DNA of 64,000 nt. Source: Acinetobacter seifertii. GTDB taxonomy: Bacteria > Pseudomonadota > Gammaproteobacteria > Pseudomonadales > Moraxellaceae. The translations under genes and the position numbers were made by a program. The notes under the pieces were generated by a model, which did no database searches, was not told the DNA's origin, and saw nothing but the letters and a program-made list of their open reading frames with translations. Shown one piece after another: positions 18,070-28,584 of this stretch. The stretch lies in contig NZ_KB851203.1 of the NCBI RefSeq assembly GCF_000368065.1, forward strand, positions 1 through 64,000. The letters are read 5' to 3'. The first letter of the stretch is position 1. Each line of letters begins with the position of its first letter.

Positions 18070-21000
18070 AATTCAATCTCTCGGAATGGGCACTGAATAA
18101 TAAAAGCATTGTCCTTTATTTCATGCTGTTGCTTGGCATTATCGGTGCAATCTCTTATTCAAAACTATCACAAAGTGAAGATCCGCCTTTTACCTTTAAA
18201 GTGATGGTCGTCAAAACCTACTGGCCTGGAGCGACTGCCAAAGAAGTTTCAACGTTGGTAACTGATCGCATTGAAAAGGAACTGATGACCACAGGGCAGT
18301 ATGAAAAGATTATGGCCTACTCCCGCCCGGGTGAGTCTATGGTTACTTTCTTTGCCAAGGATTCATTGAAGTCGGCACAGATTCCTGATGTTTGGTACAA
18401 CGTTCGTAAAAAGGTCAATGACATTCGCACTGAACTCCCAAGCGGTGTACAAGGCCCTTTTTTCAATGATGAGTTCGGTGATACTTTCGGTAATATTTAT
18501 GTACTGACAGGCAAGGACTTTGACTATGCACTTTTGAAAGAATATGCCGATCGTTTGCAATTACAGCTGCAACGCGTCAAGGATGTTAGCAAAGTCGAAT
18601 TGGTTGGCTTACAAGACCAAAAAATCTGGATTGAGATTTCAAACACTAAAGCAGTTCAGCTCGGTATTCCTCTCTCTGCAATTCAAGAAGCCTTACAAAA
18701 GCAAAATAGTATGGCAAGCGCTGGCTTCTTTGAAACCGGTACGGATCGTATTCAAATTCGTGTAAGTGGACATTTACAGAGCGTTGATGAAATTAAGAAA
18801 ACGCCTTTACTGGTAGGCAACAAAACCATTCAACTTGGTGATGTCGCTGATGTTTACCGCGGTTTTAGTCAACCGGCTCAACCTCGTATGCGTTTTATGG
18901 GTGAAAATGGTATTGGCCTTGCCGTATCAATGCGTAAGGGCGGTGACATTATTGCCTTGGGTAAAAATCTGGAAACGGAATTTGCCCAACTGCAAAAGAC
19001 TCTACCTTTAGGTATGAAACTGCAGAAGGTGTCTGATCAACCAGTAGCTGTGCAACGCAGTATTCATGAGTTTGTGAAAGTACTTGCTGAAGCAGTCATT
19101 ATTGTTTTGTTAGTGAGCTTTTTCTCTTTAGGTTTCCGTACAGGTTTAGTGGTCGCTTTTTCCATTCCTTTGGTTTTAGCAATGACTTTTGCCGGCATGA
19201 ATGTATTCGATGTCGGACTACATAAGATTTCTCTGGGTGCTCTGATTTTGGCTTTAGGCTTACTGGTCGATGACGCGATTATTGCGGTCGAGATGATGGC
19301 AATTAAGATGGAGCAGGGCTATAGCCGAATTAAGGCCGCTGGATTTGCGTGGAAAACCACAGCATTTCCAATGCTGACAGGGACACTCATTACGGCAGCG
19401 GGCTTTTTACCTATTGCTACGGCACAGTCTAGTACAGGTGAATACACGCGTTCGATCTTTCAGGTAGTGACCATTGCCTTATTGGTGTCTTGGGTTGCCG
19501 CAGTTTTATTTGTGCCTTATTTGGGTGAAAAACTACTGCCTGATTTTACTAAGACAGGACATCAAGCACCTTGGTATGTTCGTTTATGGGCAAGATTAAC
19601 GAAAAAACCGCAAGCACAAACTATCGAGATTTCACAGGACCATCATTACGATCCTTATCAGTCTAGTTTCTATTTACGTTTTAGGAAAATGGTCGAGTTT
19701 TGCGTGACCTATCGTAAAACTGTAATTGCAACGACAGTCGGGATATTCGTGCTCTCTGTGCTGATGTTTAAAATGGTTCCTCAGCAATTTTTCCCACCTT
19801 CAAACCGTACCGAGATTTTAGTCGATTTAAAACTTGAAGAAGGGGCTTCATTAACCGCTACAGAACAAGCGGTGAAAAAGGTTGAACAGTTTCTGTCTAA
19901 ACAAAAAGGTATTGATAACTATGTGGCTTATGTGGGTACAGGTTCACCGCGTTTTTATTTACCGTTAGACCAGCAATTGCCACAGGCTAGTTTTGCACAA
20001 TTTGTGGTTTTAGCGACCTCACTTGATGACCGTGATGAAATTCGTCGCTCTTTAGAAACCCAAATTAAACAGCTGCTTCCACAAGTTCGTACTCGTGTGT
20101 CATTACTAGAAAATGGTCCACCTGTGGGTTATCCATTGCAGTATCGCGTGTCAGGTGAAGATCTCAATCTGGTACGTAAAGAGGCGCAGCAGGTTGCGAA
20201 GGTCATTAGTGAGAACCCGAATACCACCAATGTGCATTTGGACTGGGGTGAGCCAAGTAAGATTATTGCAATTCAGATTGATCAAGACCGTGCTCGACAA
20301 ATGGGTGTCTCTAGTGTGGATTTGGCGAACTTCCTGAACGCTTCAATTACAGGTAGTGCAATTGAACAGTATCGTGAAAAGCGTGAACTCATTGAAATCC
20401 GTTTACGTGGAGATCAAGCTGAGCGTGTTGAAGTCGCTTCACTGGCAAGTTTAGCAGTCCCAACAGCCAATGGAACGACAGTACCGTTAGCCCAGATTGC
20501 GAAAATTGAATATAAGTTTGAGGATGGCCTGATTTGGCACCGTAACCGTTTACCAACGATTACTGTGCGTGCAGATATTCGTACTAAATTACAGCCAGCA
20601 ACTGTTGTGGGTGAGTTAGCCGAATCAATGGACAAGTTACGCGCTGAGTTACCAAGTGGTTATCTGATTGAAGTGGGTGGAACTGTCGAAGAGTCGGCAC
20701 GTGGGCAAAGTTCAGTTAATGCGGGTATGCCACTGTTTTTAGCGGTTGTGATGACATTACTGATGATTCAGCTGAAGAGTCTGTCTCGGGCAACGATTGT
20801 GTTCTTGACTGCGCCATTAGGTTTAATCGGTGTTGTTCTGTTCTTACTTCTATTTAATAAACCATTTGGTTTTGTGGCTATGCTAGGAACCATTGCCTTG
20901 TCCGGTATGATTATGCGTAACTCGCTCATTTTGATTGATCAGATTGAACAAGATAGGCAAGCAGGGCATCCAACATGGGAAGCGATTATTGATGCAACAG

Positions 21001-21191
21001 TACGCCGTTTCCGTCCAATTATTCTGACGGCTTTGGCAGCTGTATTAGCGATGATTCCACTTTCGCGGAGTATTTTCTTCGGTCCAATGGCTGTTGCAAT
21101 TATGGGCGGACTGATTGTAGCGACCATGCTGACATTATTTTTCCTACCTGCATTGTATGCTGCGTGGTTTAAGGTGAAAAAAACCGCATAA
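18066..21191 (+). CDS. RND-family efflux permease
   Basis: 1041 aa, the normal RND length. There are 12 TM segments: one N-terminal, then a periplasmic porter loop, TM2-7, a second loop, and TM8-12. The proton-relay pair is visible in LILALGLLVDDAIIAVEMM (TM4). The protein belongs to the AcrB/MexF-like hydrophobe/amphiphile exporters but opens with the shorter FNLSEWALNNKSIVLYFML seen in the divergent group related to MexK/VexF and similar pumps. It exports drugs or lipophilic metabolites by proton antiport; the substrate cannot be told. It is translationally coupled to the adaptor gene. Confidence 0.9.
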   Translation: MKFNLSEWALNNKSIVLYFMLLLGIIGAISYSKLSQSEDPPFTFKVMVVKTYWPGATAKEVSTLVTDRIEKELMTTGQYEKIMAYSRPGESMVTFFAKDSLKSAQIPDVWYNVRKKVNDIRTELPSGVQGPFFNDEFGDTFGNIYVLTGKDFDYALLKEYADRLQLQLQRVKDVSKVELVGLQDQKIWIEISNTKAVQLGIPLSAIQEALQKQNSMASAGFFETGTDRIQIRVSGHLQSVDEIKKTPLLVGNKTIQLGDVADVYRGFSQPAQPRMRFMGENGIGLAVSMRKGGDIIALGKNLETEFAQLQKTLPLGMKLQKVSDQPVAVQRSIHEFVKVLAEAVIIVLLVSFFSLGFRTGLVVAFSIPLVLAMTFAGMNVFDVGLHKISLGALILALGLLVDDAIIAVEMMAIKMEQGYSRIKAAGFAWKTTAFPMLTGTLITAAGFLPIATAQSSTGEYTRSIFQVVTIALLVSWVAAVLFVPYLGEKLLPDFTKTGHQAPWYVRLWARLTKKPQAQTIEISQDHHYDPYQSSFYLRFRKMVEFCVTYRKTVIATTVGIFVLSVLMFKMVPQQFFPPSNRTEILVDLKLEEGASLTATEQAVKKVEQFLSKQKGIDNYVAYVGTGSPRFYLPLDQQLPQASFAQFVVLATSLDDRDEIRRSLETQIKQLLPQVRTRVSLLENGPPVGYPLQYRVSGEDLNLVRKEAQQVAKVISENPNTTNVHLDWGEPSKIIAIQIDQDRARQMGVSSVDLANFLNASITGSAIEQYREKRELIEIRLRGDQAERVEVASLASLAVPTANGTTVPLAQIAKIEYKFEDGLIWHRNRLPTITVRADIRTKLQPATVVGELAESMDKLRAELPSGYLIEVGGTVEESARGQSSVNAGMPLFLAVVMTLLMIQLKSLSRATIVFLTAPLGLIGVVLFLLLFNKPFGFVAMLGTIALSGMIMRNSLILIDQIEQDRQAGHPTWEAIIDATVRRFRPIILTALAAVLAMIPLSRSIFFGPMAVAIMGGLIVATMLTLFFLPALYAAWFKVKKTA

Positions 21192-21280
21192 AATACATAA
21201 TTTTTTTGTGAATAAAGGTGCGAAATATTGAAAACTCCAATATAGTAGCACCTGTCTTTACACAAAAAATACAGGATTAC

Positions 21281-21314
21281 TTCGCTGCATAAAAAATAGG
21301 CATAGTGCAGCGAA
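21281..21314 (+). other. Leader hairpin upstream of the 125-aa membrane protein gene
   Basis: TTCGCTGCA (21281-21289) pairs perfectly with TGCAGCGAA (21306-21314). The loop is 16 nt and the stem ends just before the GAGGTGA ribosome binding site. No T-run follows, so it is not a canonical terminator. It may be an mRNA leader structure or the 3' hairpin of the RND transcript. Confidence 0.35.
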
Positions 21315-21330
21315 TTGAGGTGAAATACAG

Positions 21331-21708
21331 ATGGGGCAAGACCATATCGAACAGCATCGCCGTTATATTGTAATTTCTTATGCGTTCATGTTTCTTGCAT
21401 TGTTTACGGTTATTTTCGCGGCCTTTGCTTATCTGGTCGCTCGTAAAGTAGCTGTTGTGGATAATGCTGAAGTTTGGATTCATGCCCATGCGCTCTGGAT
21501 TATGCGCAATGGTATTCTATTCCTCTTCATGTCAGTTTTTGCTGTTGTTTGGTTTATTCCTCTCTTCTTTTTTGCATGGAACAGCAATCTTTGGGTAACG
21601 GCATCAACAGTTGCTGGTGTTGTTTTTAGCGCTATTGCTTGGTTATTTTTATTAAATGCATGGTTAAAAGGCTTGTCTAAATATTTAAAAAATAAGGCAG
21701 TTTTTTAA
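21331..21708 (+). CDS. Conserved membrane protein of unknown function (125 aa)
   Basis: The ATG follows a strong GAGGTGA site. The 125-aa product has three hydrophobic segments (about 13-37, 56-78 and 87-108) and short charged ends. Codon use is like the neighbours and the reading frame is clean, so the gene is real. I do not recognise a family. It lies in the same direction as dnaJ with about 100 bp between them, which include dnaJ's own likely promoter, so no functional link follows. Confidence 0.7.
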   Translation: MGQDHIEQHRRYIVISYAFMFLALFTVIFAAFAYLVARKVAVVDNAEVWIHAHALWIMRNGILFLFMSVFAVVWFIPLFFFAWNSNLWVTASTVAGVVFSAIAWLFLLNAWLKGLSKYLKNKAVF

Positions 21709-21812
21709 TATATCTATTTTTTAAACATTTTCCCCTTGTAAATTCGGCTAAAGCCCCCCATTTAGTCGGCAATAGAGTATTGATAAAATTTCCGTGAGGA
21801 GCACCGCCAAAC

Positions 21813-22925
21813 ATGGCTAAACGTGATTATTATGAGGTTTTAGGCGTTTCAAAAACCGCAAGTGATGATGAGATCAAAAAAGCCTATCGTAAATTGGCGA
21901 TGAAATATCATCCTGACAGAAACCCTGACAATGCCGAGGCTGAAGAAAAGTTTAAAGAAGCTTCTGAAGCTTATGAGATTTTATCCGACAGCGAAAAGCG
22001 CAGCATGTATGACCGTATGGGACATAATGCATTTGAAGGCGGCTTTGGTGGCGCTGGTGGTGGCTTTGGCGGTTTCAGTGCAGAAGATATTTTCAGCCAG
22101 TTCGGTGATATCTTTGGTGGAGCGTTTGGTGGCGGCGGACGTCAGCAACGCCAACGTCGCGGTTCAGACTTACGCTATGTCATGGAACTTACCCTTGAAG
22201 AAGCTGTAAAAGGGGTTAAAAAAACAATTACCTTTACTGCTCCGGCACCATGTGATGTGTGTGATGGTAAAGGCTCTCAAAATCCAAAAGATGTAGAAAC
22301 CTGTAAAACTTGTCATGGTTCAGGACAAGTACGTATGCAGCAAGGTTTCTTCTCTGTACAACAAACTTGTGGCACATGTCGTGGCCAAGGCAAAATTATT
22401 AAAAACCCATGCCATGCATGTCATGGTTCAGGCGTAGCTGATCGCCAGCAAACATTAGAAGTTACTATTCCTGCCGGTGTAGATAATGGCGACCGCGTTC
22501 GTTTAAGTGGTAAAGGCGAGGCGATCCGTGATGGTCAAGCGGGTGACTTATACGTTGAAGTGGTTGTTCGTGAACACGAAATTTTCCAACGTGATGGCGC
22601 CGATTTATATATGGACGTACCAGTAAGCATTGCGGATGCTGCACTTGGTAAAGAAATTGAAATCCCGACTTTAGAAGGTCGTGTTAGCTTGAAGATCCCT
22701 GAGGGAACTCAAACAGGTAAATTATTCCGTTTACGTGGCAAGGGTGTTCGCCCTGTACGTAGCAGCATGGTGGGTGATTTACTTTGCCGTATCGTCATAG
22801 AAACACCAGTCAACTTAACGTCTCGTCAACGTGAGTTACTCAAAGAATTACAAGCATCTTTCGATGGCGAAGACAGTGCTTCTTCACCAAAGAAAAAATC
22901 ATTCTTTGATCGTTTATTCGATTAA
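21813..22925 (+). CDS. dnaJ: Chaperone protein DnaJ
   Basis: 370 aa. The J domain (1-~70) has the invariant HPD in KYHPDRNP. A Gly/Phe-rich linker (about 75-115) follows, then four CXXCXGXG zinc motifs ([32 protein letters not shown]) and the C-terminal substrate-binding domains. It is the Hsp40 partner that stimulates DnaK ATPase. A GAGGAGCACC site precedes the ATG. dnaK is not adjacent in this window. A terminator follows. Confidence 0.97.
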   Translation: MAKRDYYEVLGVSKTASDDEIKKAYRKLAMKYHPDRNPDNAEAEEKFKEASEAYEILSDSEKRSMYDRMGHNAFEGGFGGAGGGFGGFSAEDIFSQFGDIFGGAFGGGGRQQRQRRGSDLRYVMELTLEEAVKGVKKTITFTAPAPCDVCDGKGSQNPKDVETCKTCHGSGQVRMQQGFFSVQQTCGTCRGQGKIIKNPCHACHGSGVADRQQTLEVTIPAGVDNGDRVRLSGKGEAIRDGQAGDLYVEVVVREHEIFQRDGADLYMDVPVSIADAALGKEIEIPTLEGRVSLKIPEGTQTGKLFRLRGKGVRPVRSSMVGDLLCRIVIETPVNLTSRQRELLKELQASFDGEDSASSPKKKSFFDRLFD

Positions 22926-22952
22926 TGCTTGATTAGATCGTAAATTAAAAAG

Positions 22953-22984
22953 AAGGCGGATATTCAAAAATATCCGCCTTTTTA
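22953..22984 (+). terminator. dnaJ intrinsic terminator
   Basis: AAGGCGGATATT (22953-22964) pairs with AATATCCGCCTT (22969-22980) around CAAA. A T-run follows, and an A-run precedes it, so it may also serve the convergent small gene. Confidence 0.85.
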
Positions 22985-23038
22985 TTGCGCTGATTCATCT
23001 TATTATTTTTATTCTGCTTAAAAGAAAATTACGTCTGC

Positions 23039-23362
23039 TTACTCTGTAGGGTGAGCAACATCGATGTCGTCAACACTTACAATAAGTTCGCTTGATGCAA
23101 CTGGAGCTACTTTTACTGTTTCTACATCGGCAGTTTTTTCTTCAATGATTGGGTCAATATCTTCAACTTTAACTTCAGCAGTAGTATTGCTTGCTATGCT
23201 TGTTTGAGCTGTAGATATCGCCGCTTTCGCATTTACATTCGTGATAATGCGTGCTTTAGATAAGCTTTCTAGTGTGTCCCCTGGTTGGATTGCAGGCTCT
23301 GCAAATGCCATTGAACTCATCATCCCCATAACGGCTATTAAGCCCATAATTTTCGAATGCAT
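23039..23362 (-). CDS. Small exported protein of unknown function (107 aa)
   Basis: The ATG follows an AAGGAG site. Residues 1-~21 form a clear signal peptide (MHSKIMGLIAVMGMMSSMAFA, cleavage before EP). The mature part is acidic and rich in Val/Ala/Thr/Glu with low complexity (e.g. VKVEDIDPIIEEKTADVETV), so it is probably disordered and periplasmic. No family is recognised. It converges with dnaJ and diverges from dapB. Confidence 0.65.
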   Translation of the reverse strand: MHSKIMGLIAVMGMMSSMAFAEPAIQPGDTLESLSKARIITNVNAKAAISTAQTSIASNTTAEVKVEDIDPIIEEKTADVETVKVAPVASSELIVSVDDIDVAHPTE

Positions 23363-23525
23363 GCTGAACTCCTTATAGTCATCTTTTTTTCATTCGTGGC
23401 TCGGTAGTGTGCAGATCAATTCTTTAACTTTTGTGAAAACTGATTAAATTTCGGTTCATCTTAAAAAATATTTTTTACTTTTTATTGTGAGCAAAGAGTT
23501 TTGATATAGTAAGCCAATTACGTAA

Positions 23526-24368
<843 letters not shown>

Positions 24369-24419
24369 GCCATCTGTACACGTCCTACATGTGGCGAGAA
24401 AAACAAGATAGAGCAGAAC

Positions 24420-25073
24420 ATGAATAAAAAACAAATTGCTTTGACCACTCTTCTTTGCTTAAGCAGCCTCTATGCAGGGGCTGCCTCTACAGACAAGGCG
24501 AAACTCAGCCTTGACCGTAATCATATTAAAGTGTGGACCTATCAGAAGGCTGATAACCCTGTCTTTCAGTACAAAGCTGAAACAACATTTGATGTACCCA
24601 TTGAGCGTGCGGTGGCGGTGATTTTAGATGTAAATCGCGCAGCGCAGTGGGTGCCTTATATGGGTAAAGTTGAAATGCTTTCTCAGGATGAGAAGAAGGG
24701 CGAATTTACGTTATATATGGTGTTGGATTTTCCTTTTCCGCTAAAAGACCGCGATGTTGTGGTGAAAGGGAAAATGAGTAAAGCCGCTAATGGCACTATT
24801 ACGATTAAGAACACAGCGATTAATAGTAATTATCCGATTCAGCCCGATGTGGTTCGTTTAACTCGTTATGAAGGTGAATGGACATTCCAGAAACTAGCGA
24901 ATAACAAAGTTAAAGTAACCACGAGTGGTTATGCTGACCCAGCAGGTTCAATTCCTTTAAGCTTTGTAAATATGTTTGTTCAGCAGCAACCATATCAGAT
25001 GCTGCTTAAAATGAAGCGGGAAGTAATGAACCCGATTTATGAGCAACCTAAATTGCCCGATATTTTAAAATAA
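24420..25073 (+). CDS. Exported START-domain (SRPBCC fold) lipid-binding-like protein
   Basis: 217 aa. A signal peptide covers residues 1-~22 (KKQIALTTLLCLSSLYAGAAS). The rest resembles StAR-related lipid-transfer domains: FDVPIERAVAVILDVNRAAQWVPYMGKVEML near the front, then LDFPFPLKDRDVVVKGKM, then a C-terminal amphipathic helix (PYQMLLKMKREVMNP). Bacterial homologues are annotated only as START domain-containing. The export signal places it in the periplasm, where it could bind a lipid or hydrophobic ligand; the ligand is unknown. It lies about 50 bp downstream of dapB and may share its transcript. A strong terminator follows. Confidence 0.7.
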   Translation: MNKKQIALTTLLCLSSLYAGAASTDKAKLSLDRNHIKVWTYQKADNPVFQYKAETTFDVPIERAVAVILDVNRAAQWVPYMGKVEMLSQDEKKGEFTLYMVLDFPFPLKDRDVVVKGKMSKAANGTITIKNTAINSNYPIQPDVVRLTRYEGEWTFQKLANNKVKVTTSGYADPAGSIPLSFVNMFVQQQPYQMLLKMKREVMNPIYEQPKLPDILK

Positions 25074-25081
25074 TAAGCAAT

Positions 25082-25113
25082 AAAAAAAGCGCCTGAGATG
25101 AGGCGCTTTTTTT
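25082..25113. terminator. Bidirectional intrinsic terminator
   Basis: AGCGCCT (25088-25094) pairs with AGGCGCT (25101-25107) around GAGATG. An A7 run precedes and a T7 run follows. It lies between the convergent START-domain and MFS genes. Confidence 0.85.
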
Positions 25114-25114
25114 A

Positions 25115-26305
25115 TTAGTCGGAACATTGCTGCAAACTTTGTGCAGAGCTGCTTTCGCGTTTGATTTGAAATAAAACTAACAACAAACCTAACCCAGCCA
25201 GTAATGCGCCAGCAAATGATACTGCGTTATAACCCAAACCTAAATCGAGTACTACCGCACCTGCTGCCGCACCGACTGCGTTACCTAGATTAAACGCACC
25301 GATATTTACCGAGGAGGCAAGTCCTGGTGCTTCATGAACAACTGACATTACACGCATTTGTAATGGCGGTACTAAAGCAAAGGTTGCGGCACCCCAGATT
25401 ACTAAGGCAATGGCTGCTCCAGCCTGACTTTGTGCAAGCACTGGGAAAATCACCATCATGACAATCAACAAAATGAAAAAACCGATTAGAGTTTTGTTGA
25501 TGGACAAGTCTGCAAAACGACCACCTAAATGGTTACCGATTGAGAAACCAACACCAATTAATACCAACATGAACGTAATGAAGGTCGGTGAAGCATGGGT
25601 AAACTCAGTCAAACTTGGCGCAATATAGGTATATAGCGTAAACATTGCACCCGCACTGAGCACTGTGGTGAGTAGAGCCAGTACTACAGGAGTACGTGTT
25701 AATACTTTTAACTCAGCTTTCACATTTGGTTTTTGGGCAACCATACCTTGTGGCAGTGCCTTCCATAAAGTGAGCATGGTAATCACACCAAGCAAAGAGA
25801 TTGCAAGGAAAGACATACGCCAGCCAATGTTTTGTCCTACCCATGTTGCCAAAGGTACACCACCAATATTAGCAATGGTTAAACCCATAAACATGGTGGC
25901 GACAGCACTGGCTTGTTTATGTGCGGGCACAATGCTAGCTGCTACAACAGAACCAATCCCAAAGAAGGCGCCGTGGTTAAGGCTAGTAATGAGACGTGCA
26001 CCTAATAAACTCATATAGCTTGGAGCAAATGCTGCAAGCAGGTTCCCGACCGTAAAGATCGCCATAAGAAAAATCAGTGCATTACGTCTAGCAAAACCAC
26101 CAAACCATAGGGTCATGAACGGAGCACCTAACATCACGCCAAGTGCATAACCCGTAATTAACATTCCGGCTGTTGGAATTGAAATACCTAAATCATGAGC
26201 GATATTCGGCAATAATCCCATTGGAGAAAATTCCGTCGTGCCAATGGCAAAGGCACCAATTGCCAATGCCAGTAACGAGAACGCCGTATTTGATTGAGTG
26301 TTCAT
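25115..26305 (-). CDS. MFS transporter, AraJ/DHA1-type efflux
   Basis: 396 aa from ATG 26305 (MNTQSNTAFSLLALAIGAF). A longer in-frame start overlaps the upstream gene and is not supported. About 12 TM helices are visible; the motif-A region reads GYALGVMLGAPFMTLWFGGFARRNALIF. The opening AIGAFAIGTTEFSPMGLLPNIA is typical of AraJ/YdhP/PbuE-type DHA1 exporters. It begins 4 bp after the dkgB stop codon and is thus in one operon with it. The substrate is unknown; it could be an inhibitor or metabolite handled by the reductase. Confidence 0.85.
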   Translation of the reverse strand: MNTQSNTAFSLLALAIGAFAIGTTEFSPMGLLPNIAHDLGISIPTAGMLITGYALGVMLGAPFMTLWFGGFARRNALIFLMAIFTVGNLLAAFAPSYMSLLGARLITSLNHGAFFGIGSVVAASIVPAHKQASAVATMFMGLTIANIGGVPLATWVGQNIGWRMSFLAISLLGVITMLTLWKALPQGMVAQKPNVKAELKVLTRTPVVLALLTTVLSAGAMFTLYTYIAPSLTEFTHASPTFITFMLVLIGVGFSIGNHLGGRFADLSINKTLIGFFILLIVMMVIFPVLAQSQAGAAIALVIWGAATFALVPPLQMRVMSVVHEAPGLASSVNIGAFNLGNAVGAAAGAVVLDLGLGYNAVSFAGALLAGLGLLLVLFQIKRESSSAQSLQQCSD

Positions 26306-26309
26306 GAGT

Positions 26310-27113
26310 TTAGTCCCAAACTGGTGCCCATGGCTCTGGGCTAACTTCACGACTGTTACGGTCGAGTTCAGCAATCATTTGCATTTCAGCTGGAGTTAAC
26401 TCGATATCCTGTGCTTTTAAGTTGCTAATCAGGTTTTCACGTTTAGTCGAAGATGGAATGACTGCAAAACCTCGTTGCAATGCCCATGCCAATGCAATTT
26501 GTGCTGTTGTTGCTTTATGCGCTGCTGCAATTTCAGCTAGAACGGGGTCTTGAAGCACTTTGCCATATGCCAGTGTCATGTAGGAAGTGACATCTATATT
26601 CTTGTCTTGTAAGAAATTTACAAGGTTATGGTTTTGAAGATAAGGACTTAGCTCAATCTGATTTGTCGCAATATGCTCTACACCGATTGTGTCAATGGCT
26701 TGCTGGGTAAGCTCAATATTGAAGTTTGAAATACCAATTTGTTTGGTAAGACCTTGTTGTTTCGCTTCAAGTAAAAGCTGCATAATTTCAGGAATAGAAA
26801 CCCCTAAATCTGGTGCTGGCCAGTGAATCAAAGTAAGATCGACATAGTCAGTACGAAGTTTTTGTAAGCTCTCTTTTAAGCTCGGAATAAACTTATCTTG
26901 CGCAAAATTATCTACCCAGATTTTTGTGGTTAGAAATAAGTCCTGACGCGCTACACCACTTTCAGCAATGGTTTGTCCAATCGCAGCTTCATTTTCATAG
27001 ATTTGAGCTGTATCAATTACACGGTAACCTACTTCTAAAGCTGTTTTAACAGAATCAATCACCGCTTGTTCTTTAAGGCGGAAAGTTCCTAGACCAAAAC
27101 GTGGGATATTCAT
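26310..27113 (-). CDS. dkgB: Aldo/keto reductase, DkgB-like (2,5-diketo-D-gluconate reductase B)
   Basis: 267 aa from ATG 27113, which has an AGGTG ribosome binding site and gives exactly the E. coli DkgB length. The AKR catalytic set is visible: Asp and Tyr in [15 protein letters not shown], Lys in TTKIW, and His in LIHWPAP. The NADPH-binding [17 protein letters not shown] motif is C-terminal. It reduces aldehydes and ketones such as methylglyoxal or 2,5-diketogluconate in the cytoplasm. It is the first gene of a two-gene unit with an MFS pump and is divergent from a LysR regulator. Confidence 0.88.
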   Translation of the reverse strand: MNIPRFGLGTFRLKEQAVIDSVKTALEVGYRVIDTAQIYENEAAIGQTIAESGVARQDLFLTTKIWVDNFAQDKFIPSLKESLQKLRTDYVDLTLIHWPAPDLGVSIPEIMQLLLEAKQQGLTKQIGISNFNIELTQQAIDTIGVEHIATNQIELSPYLQNHNLVNFLQDKNIDVTSYMTLAYGKVLQDPVLAEIAAAHKATTAQIALAWALQRGFAVIPSSTKRENLISNLKAQDIELTPAEMQMIAELDRNSREVSPEPWAPVWD

Positions 27114-27233
27114 GCGTTCACCTAAATTTGAATAATCATTTAACTTGAGGTGCATTTTGCTTGGATTATTGTTGCGAAAAAATAGATGAATAAGCAAAAT
27201 ATCTTTGATGATTAGTCAATAATAGAATAAGTC

Positions 27234-28136
27234 ATGAAATCAACAATTGAAGAACTGGTTGCCTTTATCACAATTGTTGATACAGGTTCCTTTGTAGCCG
27301 CAGCAGAACACTTAAAACAAACGCCTTCAGGAATGAGTCGCTCTCTTACACGTTTAGAAGCAAAGTTAGGCGTGACTTTATTAGAGCGAACAACACGTAA
27401 GTTGAAACTCACACAAGAAGGGCAACAGTTTCTTATCAAGGCTCGTAAAATTTTAAATGAGCTGAATGCTGCCGAAGAAGATTTGCAAAAGTCTGATCAG
27501 GGTACCGCGGGACTGATTCGTATTGATTCTGCAACGCCGTTTGTTTTGCACGTGATTGCACCATTAATGCATAAGTTTCGTAAGTGCTATCCCGACATTG
27601 AAATCGAAATAAATAGTAATGATCAGGTGATTGATCTATTACAACATAAGACCGATGTGGCATTTCGATTTGGGGAACTCAATGATTCGAGTCTTCATGC
27701 CAAGTTAGTGTGTAAGAGTCGTTTATATATTGTGGCAAGTCCAGAATATTTGGCGATCAAAGGTACACCGACTCAACCTGAACAACTTGAGCATCATGAT
27801 TTGATTGGTTTTACCAGACCTGATTATATTAATAACTGGCCGATTAAAGTCGGAGATGAATATTTTTTCGCACAAGCACACATTAAAGCTTCAAGTGGTG
27901 AGACTGTGCGTCAGCTTACAGTTAGAGGACATGGTATTGCACGGCTATCTGAATTTGAAATTTGGAAAGATATTCAAGAGGGACGATTGACCGCGTTATT
28001 TGAAGATCAAATAGAACATCAATATCAAAGCATCCATGCTGTCTATTATCAACAAGAGCATCTACCAAAACGAATCCGTTTATTCATTGAGTTTTTGGCA
28101 GATCAATTAAAAGATGGTTTTAAAACCTGTCTCTGA
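27234..28136 (+). CDS. LysR-family regulator divergent from dkgB-MFS
   Basis: 300 aa. The N-terminal winged HTH (VDTGSFVAAAEHLKQTPSGMSRSLTRLEAKLGVTLLERTTR) is followed by an effector domain (about 90-295) of the subgroup often annotated DsdC/YafC-like. The start is supported by MKSTIEELVAFITIV. The 120-bp gap to divergent dkgB is the normal place for a LysR operator, so control of dkgB and the MFS pump is likely. Its 3' end overlaps a convergent lipoprotein gene by 17 bp. Confidence 0.88.
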   Translation: MKSTIEELVAFITIVDTGSFVAAAEHLKQTPSGMSRSLTRLEAKLGVTLLERTTRKLKLTQEGQQFLIKARKILNELNAAEEDLQKSDQGTAGLIRIDSATPFVLHVIAPLMHKFRKCYPDIEIEINSNDQVIDLLQHKTDVAFRFGELNDSSLHAKLVCKSRLYIVASPEYLAIKGTPTQPEQLEHHDLIGFTRPDYINNWPIKVGDEYFFAQAHIKASSGETVRQLTVRGHGIARLSEFEIWKDIQEGRLTALFEDQIEHQYQSIHAVYYQQEHLPKRIRLFIEFLADQLKDGFKTCL

Positions 28137-28494
28137 ACCTACCATAAGCATCACTTGGAAAATGAACTTCTAAAATAGGAGTCGTTTGTCCTTGTGATGA
28201 ATGTTGAGACAGAAAATAGCTTTGTTGCTGTTCTCGACAACTAAAATATAAGTTTGAATAAACCGAATTTACCATGACAACTTCGTTTGAGTTATTACGT
28301 TTGTATTGATAATGAGAAATTGTATTGGCTTTATCATCACTGCGCTGCTCTAGTTTGTAGTCTTGTTGGTTGGTCATTTTTAAATAACCTTCAATTAAAC
28401 TCTGGCAAACCGTATGTCTGTGCTGTTCAGTTTTGGGTTGTGACTGGCAACCTGTCAAAATAATGGTAAACAATAATATAGCTTTTAATTTCAT
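28120..28494 (-). CDS. Small lipoprotein of unknown function (124 aa)
   Basis: The N-terminus MKLKAILLFTIILTGC has a lipobox LTGC with lipidation at C16, so the product is a membrane-anchored lipoprotein. The mature region is polar and Gln/Ser/Tyr-rich with two further cysteines (in HTVCQSLIEGYL and LYFSCREQQ) that could form a disulfide. No family is recognised. It overlaps the LysR gene tail by 17 bp on the opposite strand and is divergent from the MocR-type gene. Confidence 0.65.
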   Translation of the reverse strand: MKLKAILLFTIILTGCQSQPKTEQHRHTVCQSLIEGYLKMTNQQDYKLEQRSDDKANTISHYQYKRNNSNEVVMVNSVYSNLYFSCREQQQSYFLSQHSSQGQTTPILEVHFPSDAYGRFRDRF

Positions 28495-28584
28495 TATCTT
28501 ACTACTCTTGGAGTTGATTTCTATAGCCTAAAGGTGTTCTATAAAGCAGTACAGATACAGAAATTTTTAAAAAAGCAGCACAGA

